The notes under the pieces are model-generated. The model was not told where the DNA came from. It did not search any database and saw nothing but the letters and a program-made list of their open reading frames with translations. From an uncultured Dysgonomonas sp. (GTDB lineage: Bacteria > Bacteroidota > Bacteroidia > Bacteroidales > Dysgonomonadaceae): 64,000 nucleotides of DNA. Shown here piece by piece: positions 27,677-37,044 of the stretch (positions within the stretch are counted from its first letter, which is position 1; every line of letters starts with the position of its first letter). The stretch lies in NCBI GenBank assembly GCA_900556485.1, contig USOX01000011.1:1-64000 (forward strand). The letters run 5' to 3'. A program made the translations under genes and the position numbers.

Positions 27677-28153
27677 ATGAAAAAGATACTTTTTATTGTT
27701 ACCTGTATTTTAATATCAGGTATGACATTACAATCGTGTAAACAAAATGATGAAGCCTTGAAAAAGAACGTAGATATGGCAATTCAAGGACACTATAATT
27801 CAACAGTAGGTACATCAGTAAAGGATGGTGTAGTCACATTGATGGGAACAGTAGAGACTCAAGAGGAGAAAACATTAGTAGAAAACGATGTAAAAGCTGT
27901 GAAAAATGTGAAATCTGTTGTAAATAATATAACAGTTCAAGAAAGTACACTTGCTGTGAATCCAGATAATACAATAAAATCAGCCATCGAATCCAGATTA
28001 CAATCGGAAGGATTAAAGGATGTTATGGTTGAGGTAAAAAATGGAGAGGTTATTCTTACTGGAGATTTGAAGAGAAGCGACTTGGCAAAAGTGATGCAAA
28101 TAGCAAACGAATCGAATCCCGGAAAAGTGACAAATAACTTAAAGCTGAAATGA
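27677..28153 (+). CDS. BON domain lipoprotein
   Basis: From the ATG at 27677 the protein has 158 residues; the frame upstream of it lacks a signal sequence. The lipobox is in TLQSCKQNDE. Two BON domains follow: about 30-90 (VKDGVVTLMGTVETQEEKTLVENDVKAVKNVKSVVNNI) and about 97-158 (VEVKNGEVILTGDLKRSDLAKVMQIA). OsmY-like BON proteins bind membranes and respond to osmotic stress. It overlaps the next gene at ATGATG. Confidence 0.85.
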   Translation: MKKILFIVTCILISGMTLQSCKQNDEALKKNVDMAIQGHYNSTVGTSVKDGVVTLMGTVETQEEKTLVENDVKAVKNVKSVVNNITVQESTLAVNPDNTIKSAIESRLQSEGLKDVMVEVKNGEVILTGDLKRSDLAKVMQIANESNPGKVTNNLKLK

Positions 28154-28518
28154 TGAACTTAAAGGATAAATATAGCAAATTGATCGATTATGCAGGAAGT
28201 GCTCTTGTCGATAATCTTTCAATTACAGAAAAAGATGGAATTTTATATGTATCCGGAACTGCAACAGAGGACGTAAAAGAAAAAATCTGGGATATATATA
28301 ATCAGATCGATCCGGATATGCGTTCTGGGGATATGGTTTTGGATATCAGCGTCGAAGAGGGAGAGCGGTATTATCAGGTTAAAAATGGAGACAGCTTAAG
28401 TAAAATAGCTCAGCACTATCCCGGGATGACATGGCAAAGAATATATGATGCTAATAAAGATATAATTAAAGATCCTAATATAATATATCCTGGCCAGAAG
28501 ATTAAGATTCCCCAATAA
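28150..28518 (+). CDS. BON-LysM protein (YgaU/LysM-type)
   Basis: The 122-residue protein has an N-terminal BON-like region (about 5-65, ITEKDGILYVSGTATEDVKEKIWDIY) and a C-terminal LysM domain (about 72-120, YYQVKNGDSLSKIAQHYPGMTWQRIYDAN ... PGQKIKIP). There is no signal peptide, as in E. coli YgaU (Kbp), a cytosolic K+-binding protein of the same architecture. Translation is probably coupled to the upstream BON lipoprotein; ATG occurs at 28150 and 28153. Confidence 0.82.
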   Translation: MMNLKDKYSKLIDYAGSALVDNLSITEKDGILYVSGTATEDVKEKIWDIYNQIDPDMRSGDMVLDISVEEGERYYQVKNGDSLSKIAQHYPGMTWQRIYDANKDIIKDPNIIYPGQKIKIPQ

Positions 28519-28579
28519 TTTATGGTTTCATTTCCGAATGAAAACTGATTTAGGGTATGAATTTTAAAATGAATGGTTT

Positions 28580-28804
28580 ATGTCAAAAGAAGATGTAGGA
28601 GTTAAATCCGGAACTATTTGGTTATTACTTTCGGATAAAGGAAAATTATCGATAAGAGAAATCGGTGAATTTACTAACTGTAAAGATTCGCTTATTTTTT
28701 TAGCACTAGGATGGTTGATGAGAGAAGATAAAATACGTTGCATCAACGAAAATGGTGTATTATTTGCTGAATTAAATACATGTGGATCCGATTTATATTA
28801 TTAA
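28580..28804 (+). CDS. Winged helix-turn-helix protein (DUF2582-like)
   Basis: The 74-residue protein GTIWLLLSDKGKLSIREIGEFTN...LGWLMREDKIRCINENG has the layout of the small winged-helix DUF2582 family common in Bacteroidota. One helix-turn-helix is followed by a beta wing. It probably binds DNA or mediates protein contacts; the target is unknown. The gene follows the BON-LysM gene by about 60 bases. Confidence 0.75.
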   Translation: MSKEDVGVKSGTIWLLLSDKGKLSIREIGEFTNCKDSLIFLALGWLMREDKIRCINENGVLFAELNTCGSDLYY

Positions 28805-28915
28805 TGATACCTTATTTTGAAAGATATTTATTTTTTCGGATGCCTAATAGAACAAGAAATTTAATTAAAGAAGGGATATAACTTATGGTTATACCTAAAT
28901 AATAGGAAAATAATT

Positions 28916-29320
28916 ATGAAAATAGGATTGATTTTTAGTCTGATAATAGGTTTTGCTTTGTGCCTTACCTCATGTGGCGACGACGATGATGCTCCGGTAT
29001 TGGGCGCAAACGTTAAGGTTACCGTAAAAAATATTGCGGGAGTGGTGCAAGATGATGTAGAGGTATATATGTTCAAAGATATGGAACCGAATGAATCGAC
29101 AGATCCGGGTTCGGCTTCGAAAAAAGAAACTACAAATGCAGATGGTGTAGCTTATTTCAAACTGAATCTTACAGAGTTGAATATAACCGAATCAAAAACA
29201 AATCTTTATTTTGCTGTTTATTACAGGGTTGGCGATGATATTATATTCAAAGCCGGCGATCAGTCTGTAACAGTAAAAAGAGACGAGGAAAAAGAGATTA
29301 CATTAACAATCCCCATTTGA
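28916..29320 (+). CDS. Small lipoprotein with carboxypeptidase-regulatory-like fold
   Basis: The 134-residue protein has a lipobox in LCLTSCGDDDDA followed by an acidic linker. A beta-sandwich-like domain (VKVTVKNIAGVVQDDVEVYMFKD ... TTNADGVAYFKLNLTEL) has the shape of carboxypeptidase regulatory-like or transthyretin-like domains, including the ADGxAYF turn. No catalytic features are visible. It ends a run of plus-strand envelope genes and is followed by a terminator. Confidence 0.65.
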   Translation: MKIGLIFSLIIGFALCLTSCGDDDDAPVLGANVKVTVKNIAGVVQDDVEVYMFKDMEPNESTDPGSASKKETTNADGVAYFKLNLTELNITESKTNLYFAVYYRVGDDIIFKAGDQSVTVKRDEEKEITLTIPI

Positions 29321-29355
29321 TATTTAATCTCATAACTTTTTCATTGAAACGATAA

Positions 29356-29380
29356 GGCCTTGGTATTTTATATCAAGGCC
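29356..29380 (+). terminator. Terminator after small lipoprotein gene
   Basis: GGCCTTG (29356-29362) pairs with CAAGGCC (29374-29380); inner wobble and A-T pairs extend the stem to about 10 bp. A CTATTATTTAT tail follows. Confidence 0.65.
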
Positions 29381-29586
29381 CTATTATTTATCCTATTTAA
29401 TATCTTAATAACTCATATTTACCTATAGTAATGTTTTCAGGAATTTACGGAAGTCCATAAATTACGGTTCTACTATTGTATATTTAAAGGCTAGGTGCGA
29501 TTATAAGAGATATGGTAAGGTGAATTCGAACTATATAGGGCGCAATTAGGTGTGGTTTTCTAAACTTTGGAGAGAATTGATTGAGC

Positions 29587-30609
29587 TTACTTGTTGATTA
29601 TAAGTAGTAGTAAGTAGAGAATACCGGCTTTACCATTTTTAGCTGCCCAGAAGAAGAGCTGCCAGTGAAGAGGAAAATATTTGAGAGGTAAATCTTTTAT
29701 CGCTGAACGATATTGCTTTTGTGTTATTATCTTGTTTATTTCGTTTATTTTGCCTTTTCTCTTCTTTAAAGACCTGCACTCATTTATTCCTTGTCCTATT
29801 AAACCTAAGGCAATTCGGCTATTGAGGGCTTTATGGAAATCGGAGGGGAGATCGTATCTAGAAATAATATCGGACATCATTCTATAAAGATTTGTCCACC
29901 GTTCATTCAGATTTTTATTATAGCCTCCGGTGAATGATTTCTCATCCTTTCGATAATGATAGAACGTATCGTTTATATAGAAGGCTTTCCTAACCCGAGT
30001 AAACACTTCGATATTAAACAGTACATCTTCGGCAGAACCAATGACTTTAGTATCTGTAAATCTTGTGTCTAAGATTACGTCACGCGAATAAAGTTTACCC
30101 CAAACTGTTCCCCAGGAATGAAGTAAGGTAGGATCTTGCAATTCGGTATCAATAGGACCTACAATTTGCTGGTGTAATGATTGTATGTTCTCTTTGTTGA
30201 ATAGCTTATCATCATTCATTAGAAAGCGAGGAGCGTTTTTCCCATTTGGATATTCGCGGGTATATGCCCAAAGAATAACATCTGCATTATGTTCTTTGGT
30301 TAAGCCTATTGCCTTATCACAGGTAGAGATGTTTATCCAGTCGTCGGAGTCAACAAACATTATCCATTCACCTTGAGCTTCTTCAAGCCCTTGATTGCGT
30401 GCTGCGGCTATGCCTTTGTTCTCTTGTGTAATGATTTTCAGTCGTTTGTCTTTATTCGCATATTCGGCAAGAATAGAAGCGCTTTTATCTTGAGATCCAT
30501 CATTAATGCATATGATTTCGATGTCATGAAATGTCTGCCCTAGCAGGCTATCCAGACATTTATTTAAGTAATGTTCTGCATTATAGACTGGTACAATTAT
30601 ACTTATCAT
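29587..30609 (-). CDS. Family 2 glycosyltransferase
   Basis: The protein has 340 residues from the ATG at 30609, which overlaps the upstream stop as ATGA. The longer frame adds eight residues before the GT-A fold start ISIIVPVYNAEHYLNKCLD. The nucleotide-sugar motifs INDGSQDKS and the DxD-like FVDSDDW are present. The C-terminus is basic and hydrophobic, suggesting membrane association. It is the last gene of the long minus-strand polysaccharide transcript. Confidence 0.9.
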   Translation of the reverse strand: MISIIVPVYNAEHYLNKCLDSLLGQTFHDIEIICINDGSQDKSASILAEYANKDKRLKIITQENKGIAAARNQGLEEAQGEWIMFVDSDDWINISTCDKAIGLTKEHNADVILWAYTREYPNGKNAPRFLMNDDKLFNKENIQSLHQQIVGPIDTELQDPTLLHSWGTVWGKLYSRDVILDTRFTDTKVIGSAEDVLFNIEVFTRVRKAFYINDTFYHYRKDEKSFTGGYNKNLNERWTNLYRMMSDIISRYDLPSDFHKALNSRIALGLIGQGINECRSLKKRKGKINEINKIITQKQYRSAIKDLPLKYFPLHWQLFFWAAKNGKAGILYLLLLIINK

Positions 30610-31661
30610 AGACTTTTGAAAAGCTTGTCCCATTGTTCGGCAATTGTATTTACACTGTAACGTTTTACGTTGTGGCGAGCATTCTTAGCCATTGATTTAC
30701 GCAATTGCTCGTCTTGTATAAGACGGGAAAGCCGTTCGGCAAATTGCTCTATGTTTCCATTCTCTACTAAGAAACCATCTTCACCATCTCTTATAATATC
30801 TCGTGGACCGCATGGGCAATCGAACGCTATGCAAGGAACACCACATGCCATAGCCTCAATTAGTACCATTCCAAATCCTTCGAAGCGAGAGGGTAAGACA
30901 TAGATAGAGGAGGCTAGGTATTCGCTTTGTATATCTTTTACAGGTTCCTTAATTTGGATGGAAGTTTTACTTGTTTGTTCAGGCAATTTACTATTATCAG
31001 GCGTTGAACCATATATATTGATGTCCCAATCCGCGTGTTTATATTCTATTAGCTTCCATGCCTCTAATAGACGATCATAACCTTTTTGGACAGATATTTT
31101 TCCAACAGCTATAATGCGTTTGTTAATCTGGCTTGAAATCGATTCGGGATAAAAGGGTAGGGGGTTAGGTATTATTTCTACGTTTTTAGAGTTCCATTGG
31201 AGCTTGTTATCGCTTGTCAAGACAATGAATTTGTCAAAGAGTCTACAACCAATATTCATCAATAAGAAAGATATCTGCTGTTTCAGATTTGGTTTCTGTC
31301 CATTTGTAACCATCTCTTTCGAAACATGTCTTTCGTAAATAATCTTGGTTCGGCTTCCGATCCAAAGCGGAATGAAAAAACCTTTTAGGCCATCATCACA
31401 AACGGAGATGATTTCAGGCTCGAACTCTTTAACTAGACGGCGTATCTCAAGGAAGTATTGAGATTTTTTCTTAGTCGTATCTATAGAGCGAAAAACTATT
31501 TTAGGGCTAAATTTATAGAATGGTTCTTTTCCTTCTTCATTCAAAGATATGATACAAATTTCGTAATCGAAGTTTTCGGCAAGGTACGATGCTTTTACAG
31601 AAAGCACACGTTCAAGCCCGCCAACGCCTGTAAATCCGTTTGTTATATATAATAATCTCAT
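30606..31661 (-). CDS. Family 4-type glycosyltransferase
   Basis: The 351-residue GT-B enzyme has an N-terminal NGFTGVGGLERVLS donor-lobe motif. The C-terminal Rossmann lobe has the signature PSRFEGFGMVLIEAMACGVP with the E-x7-E pair of GT4 enzymes. It overlaps both neighbours by four bases, so translation is probably coupled. The acceptor sugar is unknown. Confidence 0.9.
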   Translation of the reverse strand: MRLLYITNGFTGVGGLERVLSVKASYLAENFDYEICIISLNEEGKEPFYKFSPKIVFRSIDTTKKKSQYFLEIRRLVKEFEPEIISVCDDGLKGFFIPLWIGSRTKIIYERHVSKEMVTNGQKPNLKQQISFLLMNIGCRLFDKFIVLTSDNKLQWNSKNVEIIPNPLPFYPESISSQINKRIIAVGKISVQKGYDRLLEAWKLIEYKHADWDINIYGSTPDNSKLPEQTSKTSIQIKEPVKDIQSEYLASSIYVLPSRFEGFGMVLIEAMACGVPCIAFDCPCGPRDIIRDGEDGFLVENGNIEQFAERLSRLIQDEQLRKSMAKNARHNVKRYSVNTIAEQWDKLFKSL

Positions 31662-32836
31662 AATAGATTATATATTAGCTCTATTTCTTTAGAGTTGCCA
31701 TAATCAGTAATTGCCATATTTTTGCGGAACTCTTCTTGCAGAGGTTTATTGTCTATAAGAGATTGGATTCCTTTTGCTGCCTCCTCTATTTCCATCGGAA
31801 CAATAAGCCCATCAAAGCCATCAACTAATTGACTGGCTGAAGTGTTGAAGGCTGTTATAACCACTGGTTTTCCCAATACCTGAGCTTCGCGCACTGTAAC
31901 AGCTTTTCCTTCGTAGCGTGATGGTTGCACATAGATGTCGCAAGCTGCAATGTAAGGGTAGGGATTTGTTTTCTTTCCCAGAATTATAAAATGCTCTTGC
32001 ATTCCGCATTCTTCTATAGCATTCCGAACAGTATCTACATCTCCATAACCTATTGCATACCATTTAACAGGTACTTCATTTTTTACCAGTTGAGCACAAA
32101 TGCGTACGGCCTGATCTAATGCTTTAGGATAACAGAAACGTCCTACAGTGAGTAATCTTATTTCGCCATCTAATTTGGGCTTTTCTAATAAGGCTTGTTC
32201 CCGAACAAAATTCAAGGAGAGGATATTCTCAATAATAATGACTTTGTTGGACAAAGATGGGAATTTGGAGATAAATGCTTTTTTTGCATCATTCGAGATT
32301 GCAGCAATATAATCGTAAGCTCCCCATGTTTTCAGTTCACGCTGCACATCTATCTCTATATTAGAATAATCGGTATGAATCCATGCCACTTTTCGCATTG
32401 CTTTCACCTTTTCCTTCACTATATTGTGTGGCGTTATAAAGCTTATTGCCAGATCATAAATAGTGTCATTTATTGGAGGCAAATAGTGGGTCGTAGCATC
32501 AGCTACATATTGGTATATTGAATAACTATCCCCTTTATTATTTTTCTTATCGAATTGTTTTGCTTGAAATTTGGCATACAATCGTCCTAAAGCGATTTTC
32601 CAGTGTCCTTCTTTGACTATTTGGGATATAGGGCGTGTCAAAGTAGTATAGGCCGGAATTTCGGGTAGAAGATTTACCTTGGATGGAATGAATTGCATCA
32701 ATTCTCCGGAATGGCGATAGATAAAAAGATCTACATGAAAACGAGAATAATCTATACTGTCCAAAAGTCCTAATAAAGAACGTTCTACGCCTCCGATCTC
32801 CATATATTGTATCGAAATAAACAGACGTTTTTTCAT
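31658..32836 (-). CDS. Family 4-type glycosyltransferase
   Basis: The 392-residue GT-B protein starts with MEIGGVERSLLGLLD, the G-G-x-E/x-R motif of GT4 enzymes. The second lobe holds VQPSRYEGKAVTVREAQVLGKP. It starts within the stop codon of the S26-type peptidase (ATGA overlap), tying the peptide-like cassette and the glycosyltransferases into one transcript. Confidence 0.9.
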   Translation of the reverse strand: MKKRLFISIQYMEIGGVERSLLGLLDSIDYSRFHVDLFIYRHSGELMQFIPSKVNLLPEIPAYTTLTRPISQIVKEGHWKIALGRLYAKFQAKQFDKKNNKGDSYSIYQYVADATTHYLPPINDTIYDLAISFITPHNIVKEKVKAMRKVAWIHTDYSNIEIDVQRELKTWGAYDYIAAISNDAKKAFISKFPSLSNKVIIIENILSLNFVREQALLEKPKLDGEIRLLTVGRFCYPKALDQAVRICAQLVKNEVPVKWYAIGYGDVDTVRNAIEECGMQEHFIILGKKTNPYPYIAACDIYVQPSRYEGKAVTVREAQVLGKPVVITAFNTSASQLVDGFDGLIVPMEIEEAAKGIQSLIDNKPLQEEFRKNMAITDYGNSKEIELIYNLL

Positions 32837-33333
32837 TGCTTGAATATTTTGAGTAGTATAGGTTTGATATGATAGATAGGAGTCTTGAGGAAAATATCTT
32901 TCGTCTTTTTACTAAGTATTGAATGAGACAATAATATTGATCTCTGCAACTTGCTTTTAAAGAAAAAATATCGTTTCCTACAATCTATAATTTTTCCGGA
33001 AGGCGTGATTATGAATTTTACTAAAGCTACTATATCTTTTTCTGTAATATATTCTTTTGTATATGGAAGATTGTCCCCTTGAAACGTAAGCAAATCTTCA
33101 TTAATGGCTACAAGACGGTGTAATATATATTTATTATTGTGAGCAAAAAGGGCTATTGTACCAATTTGCAGATATTGTTTCTGATAAGGAACCAAGACTA
33201 CTTTATGCTTGCCATTTAATAATGTAGGATGCATACTGGTTCCCTTAATTTTCAATTCGACCGAATTGCCCGAATCTATAATATTCTTGATATTAGTAAA
33301 GAACAGGTTATTTGAGATTTTTCTTGTAATCAT
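32833..33333 (-). CDS. S24/S26-type peptidase with Ser/His dyad
   Basis: From the ATG at 33333 the protein has 166 residues; a TTG start three codons earlier overlaps the upstream stop. KGTSMHPTL contains the nucleophile Ser33 of signal-peptidase box B. YILHRLV places His72 where bacterial SPase I has Lys, as in SipW/ER-type signal peptidases, and FQGDN matches box E. There is no clear N-terminal membrane anchor; the C-terminal third is basic and hydrophobic. In this cassette it is a candidate leader or core-processing peptidase for the 58-residue peptide. A role unrelated to it remains possible. Confidence 0.75.
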   Translation of the reverse strand: MITRKISNNLFFTNIKNIIDSGNSVELKIKGTSMHPTLLNGKHKVVLVPYQKQYLQIGTIALFAHNNKYILHRLVAINEDLLTFQGDNLPYTKEYITEKDIVALVKFIITPSGKIIDCRKRYFFFKSKLQRSILLSHSILSKKTKDIFLKTPIYHIKPILLKIFKQ

Positions 33334-33338
33334 GTTGA

Positions 33339-34205
33339 TCAATATATTGCGGCATATGCAGTCTCTGCAGCTTGCTTATCTGGCCGGCATTTTAGTTCGT
33401 ATACAGGTATCTCGTTAATAATTTTATCTATTGTTTGGATAATCTTTTCTGAAAATTGCTCATTATAAGCAAAAAAAGGAGGAAAAGAAGGTTGAATAGC
33501 CCCTATAGAAACTAACTTATTGGGGAGGATCATCCTATTTTCCGGAAATTGACTAAGCCTGACAATTGCCTTTAGAGGAAATGATTCTCGACTGTAATAA
33601 TGTGTCTTACCACTCCATGGAGAACCATAAATAAATATCTCATTATTTTCAATACGTAGCAGTGGCGAATCATCATTCAGTAGATAAGAATTTTCTATAT
33701 ATTGTAACCATAGTCTGGTGTGTGTACTCTTGCCTGTTCCCGATTCTCCAAGGAATAAGACTGCCCCGGAGTCTTTTACAATTGAAGATGCATGCATTGG
33801 AAGTACTTTCATTTTTATTGCCGATAAAGTGTATGCAACCCACATAGCATATTTTAAGGACAACTCACAACAGCAAGGTGACATCAGAACATTGTTACTC
33901 TCTGCATTGTAGATAATACTGACAATTTTACTTCCATCCAGTTTATACATTTCATAAAGAAATCCGTCTTTGTGTTCGAAGAAAGAATGCTTGATATCTA
34001 ATATTTTAGAATAATAGATTTTATTAATATTTGTAAGCTGAGTAATATCTATATCTTTATCCAAGTGGATATGAATATCTATATTAGTCTCTTTTTGATA
34101 GTCAATCTCAAAAATATTAAACCCAGGTAATCCGACTACCTGTTTTAGAGTTTTATCACCGGTTATTTCTACATTCAAACCGGCTATTGAATATAGTTTC
34201 TTCAT
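33339..34205 (-). CDS. HprK-like P-loop serine kinase
   Basis: The 288-residue protein has an N-terminal beta-rich domain (1-125). A C-terminal HPr kinase-like domain has His138 in LPMHASS, the Walker A loop GESGTGKST (153-161) and Asp178/179 in LLNDDSP. Canonical HprK's long C-terminal signature is absent, so HPr is unlikely to be the substrate. Related kinases in paeninodin-type lasso-peptide clusters phosphorylate a serine of the precursor peptide. Here the Ser/Gly-rich tail of the upstream peptide is an obvious candidate (inference). It lies five bases from the ABC gene. Confidence 0.78.
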   Translation of the reverse strand: MKKLYSIAGLNVEITGDKTLKQVVGLPGFNIFEIDYQKETNIDIHIHLDKDIDITQLTNINKIYYSKILDIKHSFFEHKDGFLYEMYKLDGSKIVSIIYNAESNNVLMSPCCCELSLKYAMWVAYTLSAIKMKVLPMHASSIVKDSGAVLFLGESGTGKSTHTRLWLQYIENSYLLNDDSPLLRIENNEIFIYGSPWSGKTHYYSRESFPLKAIVRLSQFPENRMILPNKLVSIGAIQPSFPPFFAYNEQFSEKIIQTIDKIINEIPVYELKCRPDKQAAETAYAAIY

Positions 34206-34210
34206 CTTGT

Positions 34211-35908
34211 TTATTGAGTATAAAGACTTGGCTCGATGTCTATTATGCGATTACAAAATCGGAGAGTGCGTTCCCGATGCGAAATTATTAGAAGGGTAAA
34301 ATTTTCGGAAGCTAATGAACTTAGCAGAGAAAGAATGTCTTCCTCTCTTTTTGTATCCAAAGCGGAAGTTGCTTCGTCAATGAATAGAACCTTTGGGTTT
34401 TTATATAAAGCCCTTGCTATTCCTATCCGTTGTCTTTCGCCGCCACTAACAGTAGTTCCTCCTTCACCCAGAATGGTTTCAAATCCATTACTTAAGGTTG
34501 TGAACCAATCTTTAAGCCCTACTTGATCAAATATTTTTAATATTCTATTATAGTCGGGTTCATCTGTCGACATTGCAATATTCTTAGCCAGAGAATCATT
34601 TTTTATAAAAATATCTTGTTCTACATAGCCAACTTGCTTGTGCCAGTTTTTTCTGTTTTGGGAAGATAGTTTAACTCCATCAATATATACACCACCTTGT
34701 TGAGGAATATAGAATCCTAATAAAAGATTAAATAGAGTACTTTTCCCTGTACCGGAATTGCCTCTAAAACCAATAGCTTCGCCTTTATGTATTTTCAATG
34801 AAAAATTAGAAAACATAGGGTTGTCTGTCTCGAAAGCAAAGCTTATATTTCTTAATTCTATTTGTTGGTTTAAATTTATTGGCTGAGGTAATTCGCTGTT
34901 TTTCTCTTCAATATCTACGTCAATTCCTCTGATAACATCTATTATATACCGATTATTTTGAAGAGTATGCCAATTACTAATTATAGTCAATAGCGATGGC
35001 ATTATCCGGATGGCTATAAATCCAAAAACTATAAAAGAGTTGATAGGAGTGTTATTTATCGATCCTTCCAAAAGCAAAATAATCAATGCAATAACGGTAC
35101 ATACTTGGAAGAGTACTGATGGAATATGTTTGTAGATAATATTTTTAATATCGGCCTTAGATATGGTATCTAAGCCCTTTTCAAAATCTTTGCTTATATT
35201 TTCGAACGAATCATTAATATTTAAACTTACATGTCCTTTTAGGCTTTCCTGAACTATCTGTGCTTGTCTTCGGCGCGCTTCGTATGCATCGCTGCCAAGT
35301 TTCTTTAATTTATTTCGTACCACCAGGAGGTATATCAAGGAAACTGGCAGCATGGCAACTAAGAGTGTTATAGAAGCCATTGGTGCAATCCAAACCAAAA
35401 AGCCTACCAGTAGTAACATTATAGCCAGATTGGAGATTGAGTCCAAGATGGTTTTAATAACACTGGTTGCAAAACCATAGCAAGCGCCATTGATATGAAA
35501 TGCTAACTGTGAAGAATATGTCTGGCGTATAAACAAGAGCCCTTTTTCATGGTAATGATTATAGAGTTTTCGTGAGTAATATTTATATATTTCCAGATAA
35601 AACTTATTCTGAATATTTCCCAGCCAGATTGTAATTATACTTTTCAGAGGTAACAGTACCAATGCAATTACTCCGAATATGATGCCAAACTGAGCAAGTG
35701 ATTCCAACCCTATCGTTTGAAATAGTCGAGACATAAAAGAATCACTCCCTATTATACTTGATGGATTTATTATTACAATAATGATAGGTAACAAAGAAGC
35801 TAAACCAACCAGATCAAGTAGTCTGTTTAATATTCCGATAAGGATTATTTTCATCACTTGCTTTCTAAACTGGAAAGGCAGAAGCTTTATGTATGAATTT
35901 ATATTCAT
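34211..35908 (-). CDS. ABC exporter, fused permease and ATPase
   Basis: The 565-residue half-transporter has an N-terminal six-helix membrane domain (about 15-310). The nucleotide-binding domain (about 345-560) carries Walker A GNSGTGKST, the signature VSGGERQRIGIARAL, Walker B VLFIDEATSALD and a switch His in ISHRERT. No C39 peptidase domain is fused. By length and type it resembles both peptide exporters (McjD-like) and the lipid-linked oligosaccharide flippase PglK. The neighbouring PqqD and kinase genes favour a peptide, while the surrounding EPS genes keep the PglK option open. Confidence 0.85.
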   Translation of the reverse strand: MNINSYIKLLPFQFRKQVMKIILIGILNRLLDLVGLASLLPIIIVIINPSSIIGSDSFMSRLFQTIGLESLAQFGIIFGVIALVLLPLKSIITIWLGNIQNKFYLEIYKYYSRKLYNHYHEKGLLFIRQTYSSQLAFHINGACYGFATSVIKTILDSISNLAIMLLLVGFLVWIAPMASITLLVAMLPVSLIYLLVVRNKLKKLGSDAYEARRRQAQIVQESLKGHVSLNINDSFENISKDFEKGLDTISKADIKNIIYKHIPSVLFQVCTVIALIILLLEGSINNTPINSFIVFGFIAIRIMPSLLTIISNWHTLQNNRYIIDVIRGIDVDIEEKNSELPQPINLNQQIELRNISFAFETDNPMFSNFSLKIHKGEAIGFRGNSGTGKSTLFNLLLGFYIPQQGGVYIDGVKLSSQNRKNWHKQVGYVEQDIFIKNDSLAKNIAMSTDEPDYNRILKIFDQVGLKDWFTTLSNGFETILGEGGTTVSGGERQRIGIARALYKNPKVLFIDEATSALDTKREEDILSLLSSLASENFTLLIISHRERTLRFCNRIIDIEPSLYTQ

Positions 35909-35916
35909 TGAGGTAG

Positions 35917-37044
35917 TTATGCGCTTTTTTTACTAATTGCAGAACGCCATCTTTGTTTTAATAGATAGGAGAAATAGCTTTTGATCTCTGGCAGTAGAAA
36001 TTCTGAAATACTTACTTTTCCTAGGTATTTTCTATAGATATTATTTCTACGAAAAAGGTAATGTAATACACCAAAAACAGGAATATGTACTTTAGGTTTA
36101 ACCCTATATTGCATAATTATTTTTAGAATAAGCGGATCTTTCTTTACTTCTTCTTTTTGCGGAATTGAAAAATAAGGTTTGAAACCGAGATAAGTTGAAC
36201 AGAAAGAGTTGATTTGGCATACAAAGTCATCCAATCCTAATTGATTTATTTGGGATGATAATAGTTCGCAATCTATATCTTTTTTGTATTTATTGAAAAA
36301 TATTGTCCAATCGCACATTTGTCTGCTGTTTATGTCTAAACAGCAGAAATGCCTGAATGTATGGCCTATAAAATAGAGAGCAGCAGCCTGTGGAGGCAGC
36401 TGACTAATATTACCCCAACTTAAGAGCGGACATGTATTTTCGAAGAACATACTATTAAGAATATTCTCCATCTTCTGATATAGTTGCCCTTCTCTAAGAA
36501 AGGGTAAAGAAGTGTCAAAAAATGTATGATGATTCTCTATGGGTATTCCTTCCAGAAAAAAGGTTGAATGTTTAGAAATTTCTTCTTGATCGCTTTTTTC
36601 AAAAGATGATATCAAATTATTAGCTCGTTCGTTTTTTTCTAATAAATAAATATCTATGTCGCCACTTCCCCGGAAATATGGGACAGGATATAATTCAGCT
36701 ATCGTAACGCCTTTGATAATAAGAAGTCCTACATTGTTTTCTGAAAACAGGTTTGATAACTTTGTTATAACATATTTATAATGGTCATATCGTTCACTGC
36801 CTTTTACTACATTTACACACCAACGTAATTTTAGCTTACGTGGTGGTTGTAAATTTGCAGGTAAATGTTGCAGACCACCATAGGATAGTAATAATACGCC
36901 TTGTCGTGCCGAAAGATCGAACAATTGCTCCCAGTCTTTGCTACTAGCATCGTTAAAATCTGAAAAAGAGCTATTGATATTATTCTGATCGATATGCAAA
37001 CTTAAGCGGAGTAGCGTGAAAAACATATCCATCTGATTTGTCAT
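35917..37044 (-). CDS. Nucleotidyltransferase family protein (PF14907-like)
   Basis: The 375-residue protein holds the nucleotidyltransferase motif YFRGSGDIDIYLL (about 166-178, G-S-G-D-x-D), preceded by LLIIKGVTIAELYP. This is typical of the uncharacterised nucleotidyltransferase family found in lasso-peptide and other PqqD-containing clusters. The C-terminal half is helical. It overlaps the PqqD-like gene by four bases (ATGA), implying coupled translation. Whether it nucleotidylates a peptide, sugar or protein is unknown. Confidence 0.78.
   Translation of the reverse strand: MTNQMDMFFTLLRLSLHIDQNNINSSFSDFNDASSKDWEQLFDLSARQGVLLLSYGGLQHLPANLQPPRKLKLRWCVNVVKGSERYDHYKYVITKLSNLFSENNVGLLIIKGVTIAELYPVPYFRGSGDIDIYLLEKNERANNLISSFEKSDQEEISKHSTFFLEGIPIENHHTFFDTSLPFLREGQLYQKMENILNSMFFENTCPLLSWGNISQLPPQAAALYFIGHTFRHFCCLDINSRQMCDWTIFFNKYKKDIDCELLSSQINQLGLDDFVCQINSFCSTYLGFKPYFSIPQKEEVKKDPLILKIIMQYRVKPKVHIPVFGVLHYLFRRNNIYRKYLGKVSISEFLLPEIKSYFSYLLKQRWRSAISKKSA

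Noticed and set aside
34211..35908. Calling the ABC protein a PglK flippase
   Set aside because: Length and Pgl-like genes nearby allow it, but a Wzx flippase is already present and the immediate neighbours are PqqD-, HprK- and peptidase-like, so a peptide exporter is at least as likely. Left open.
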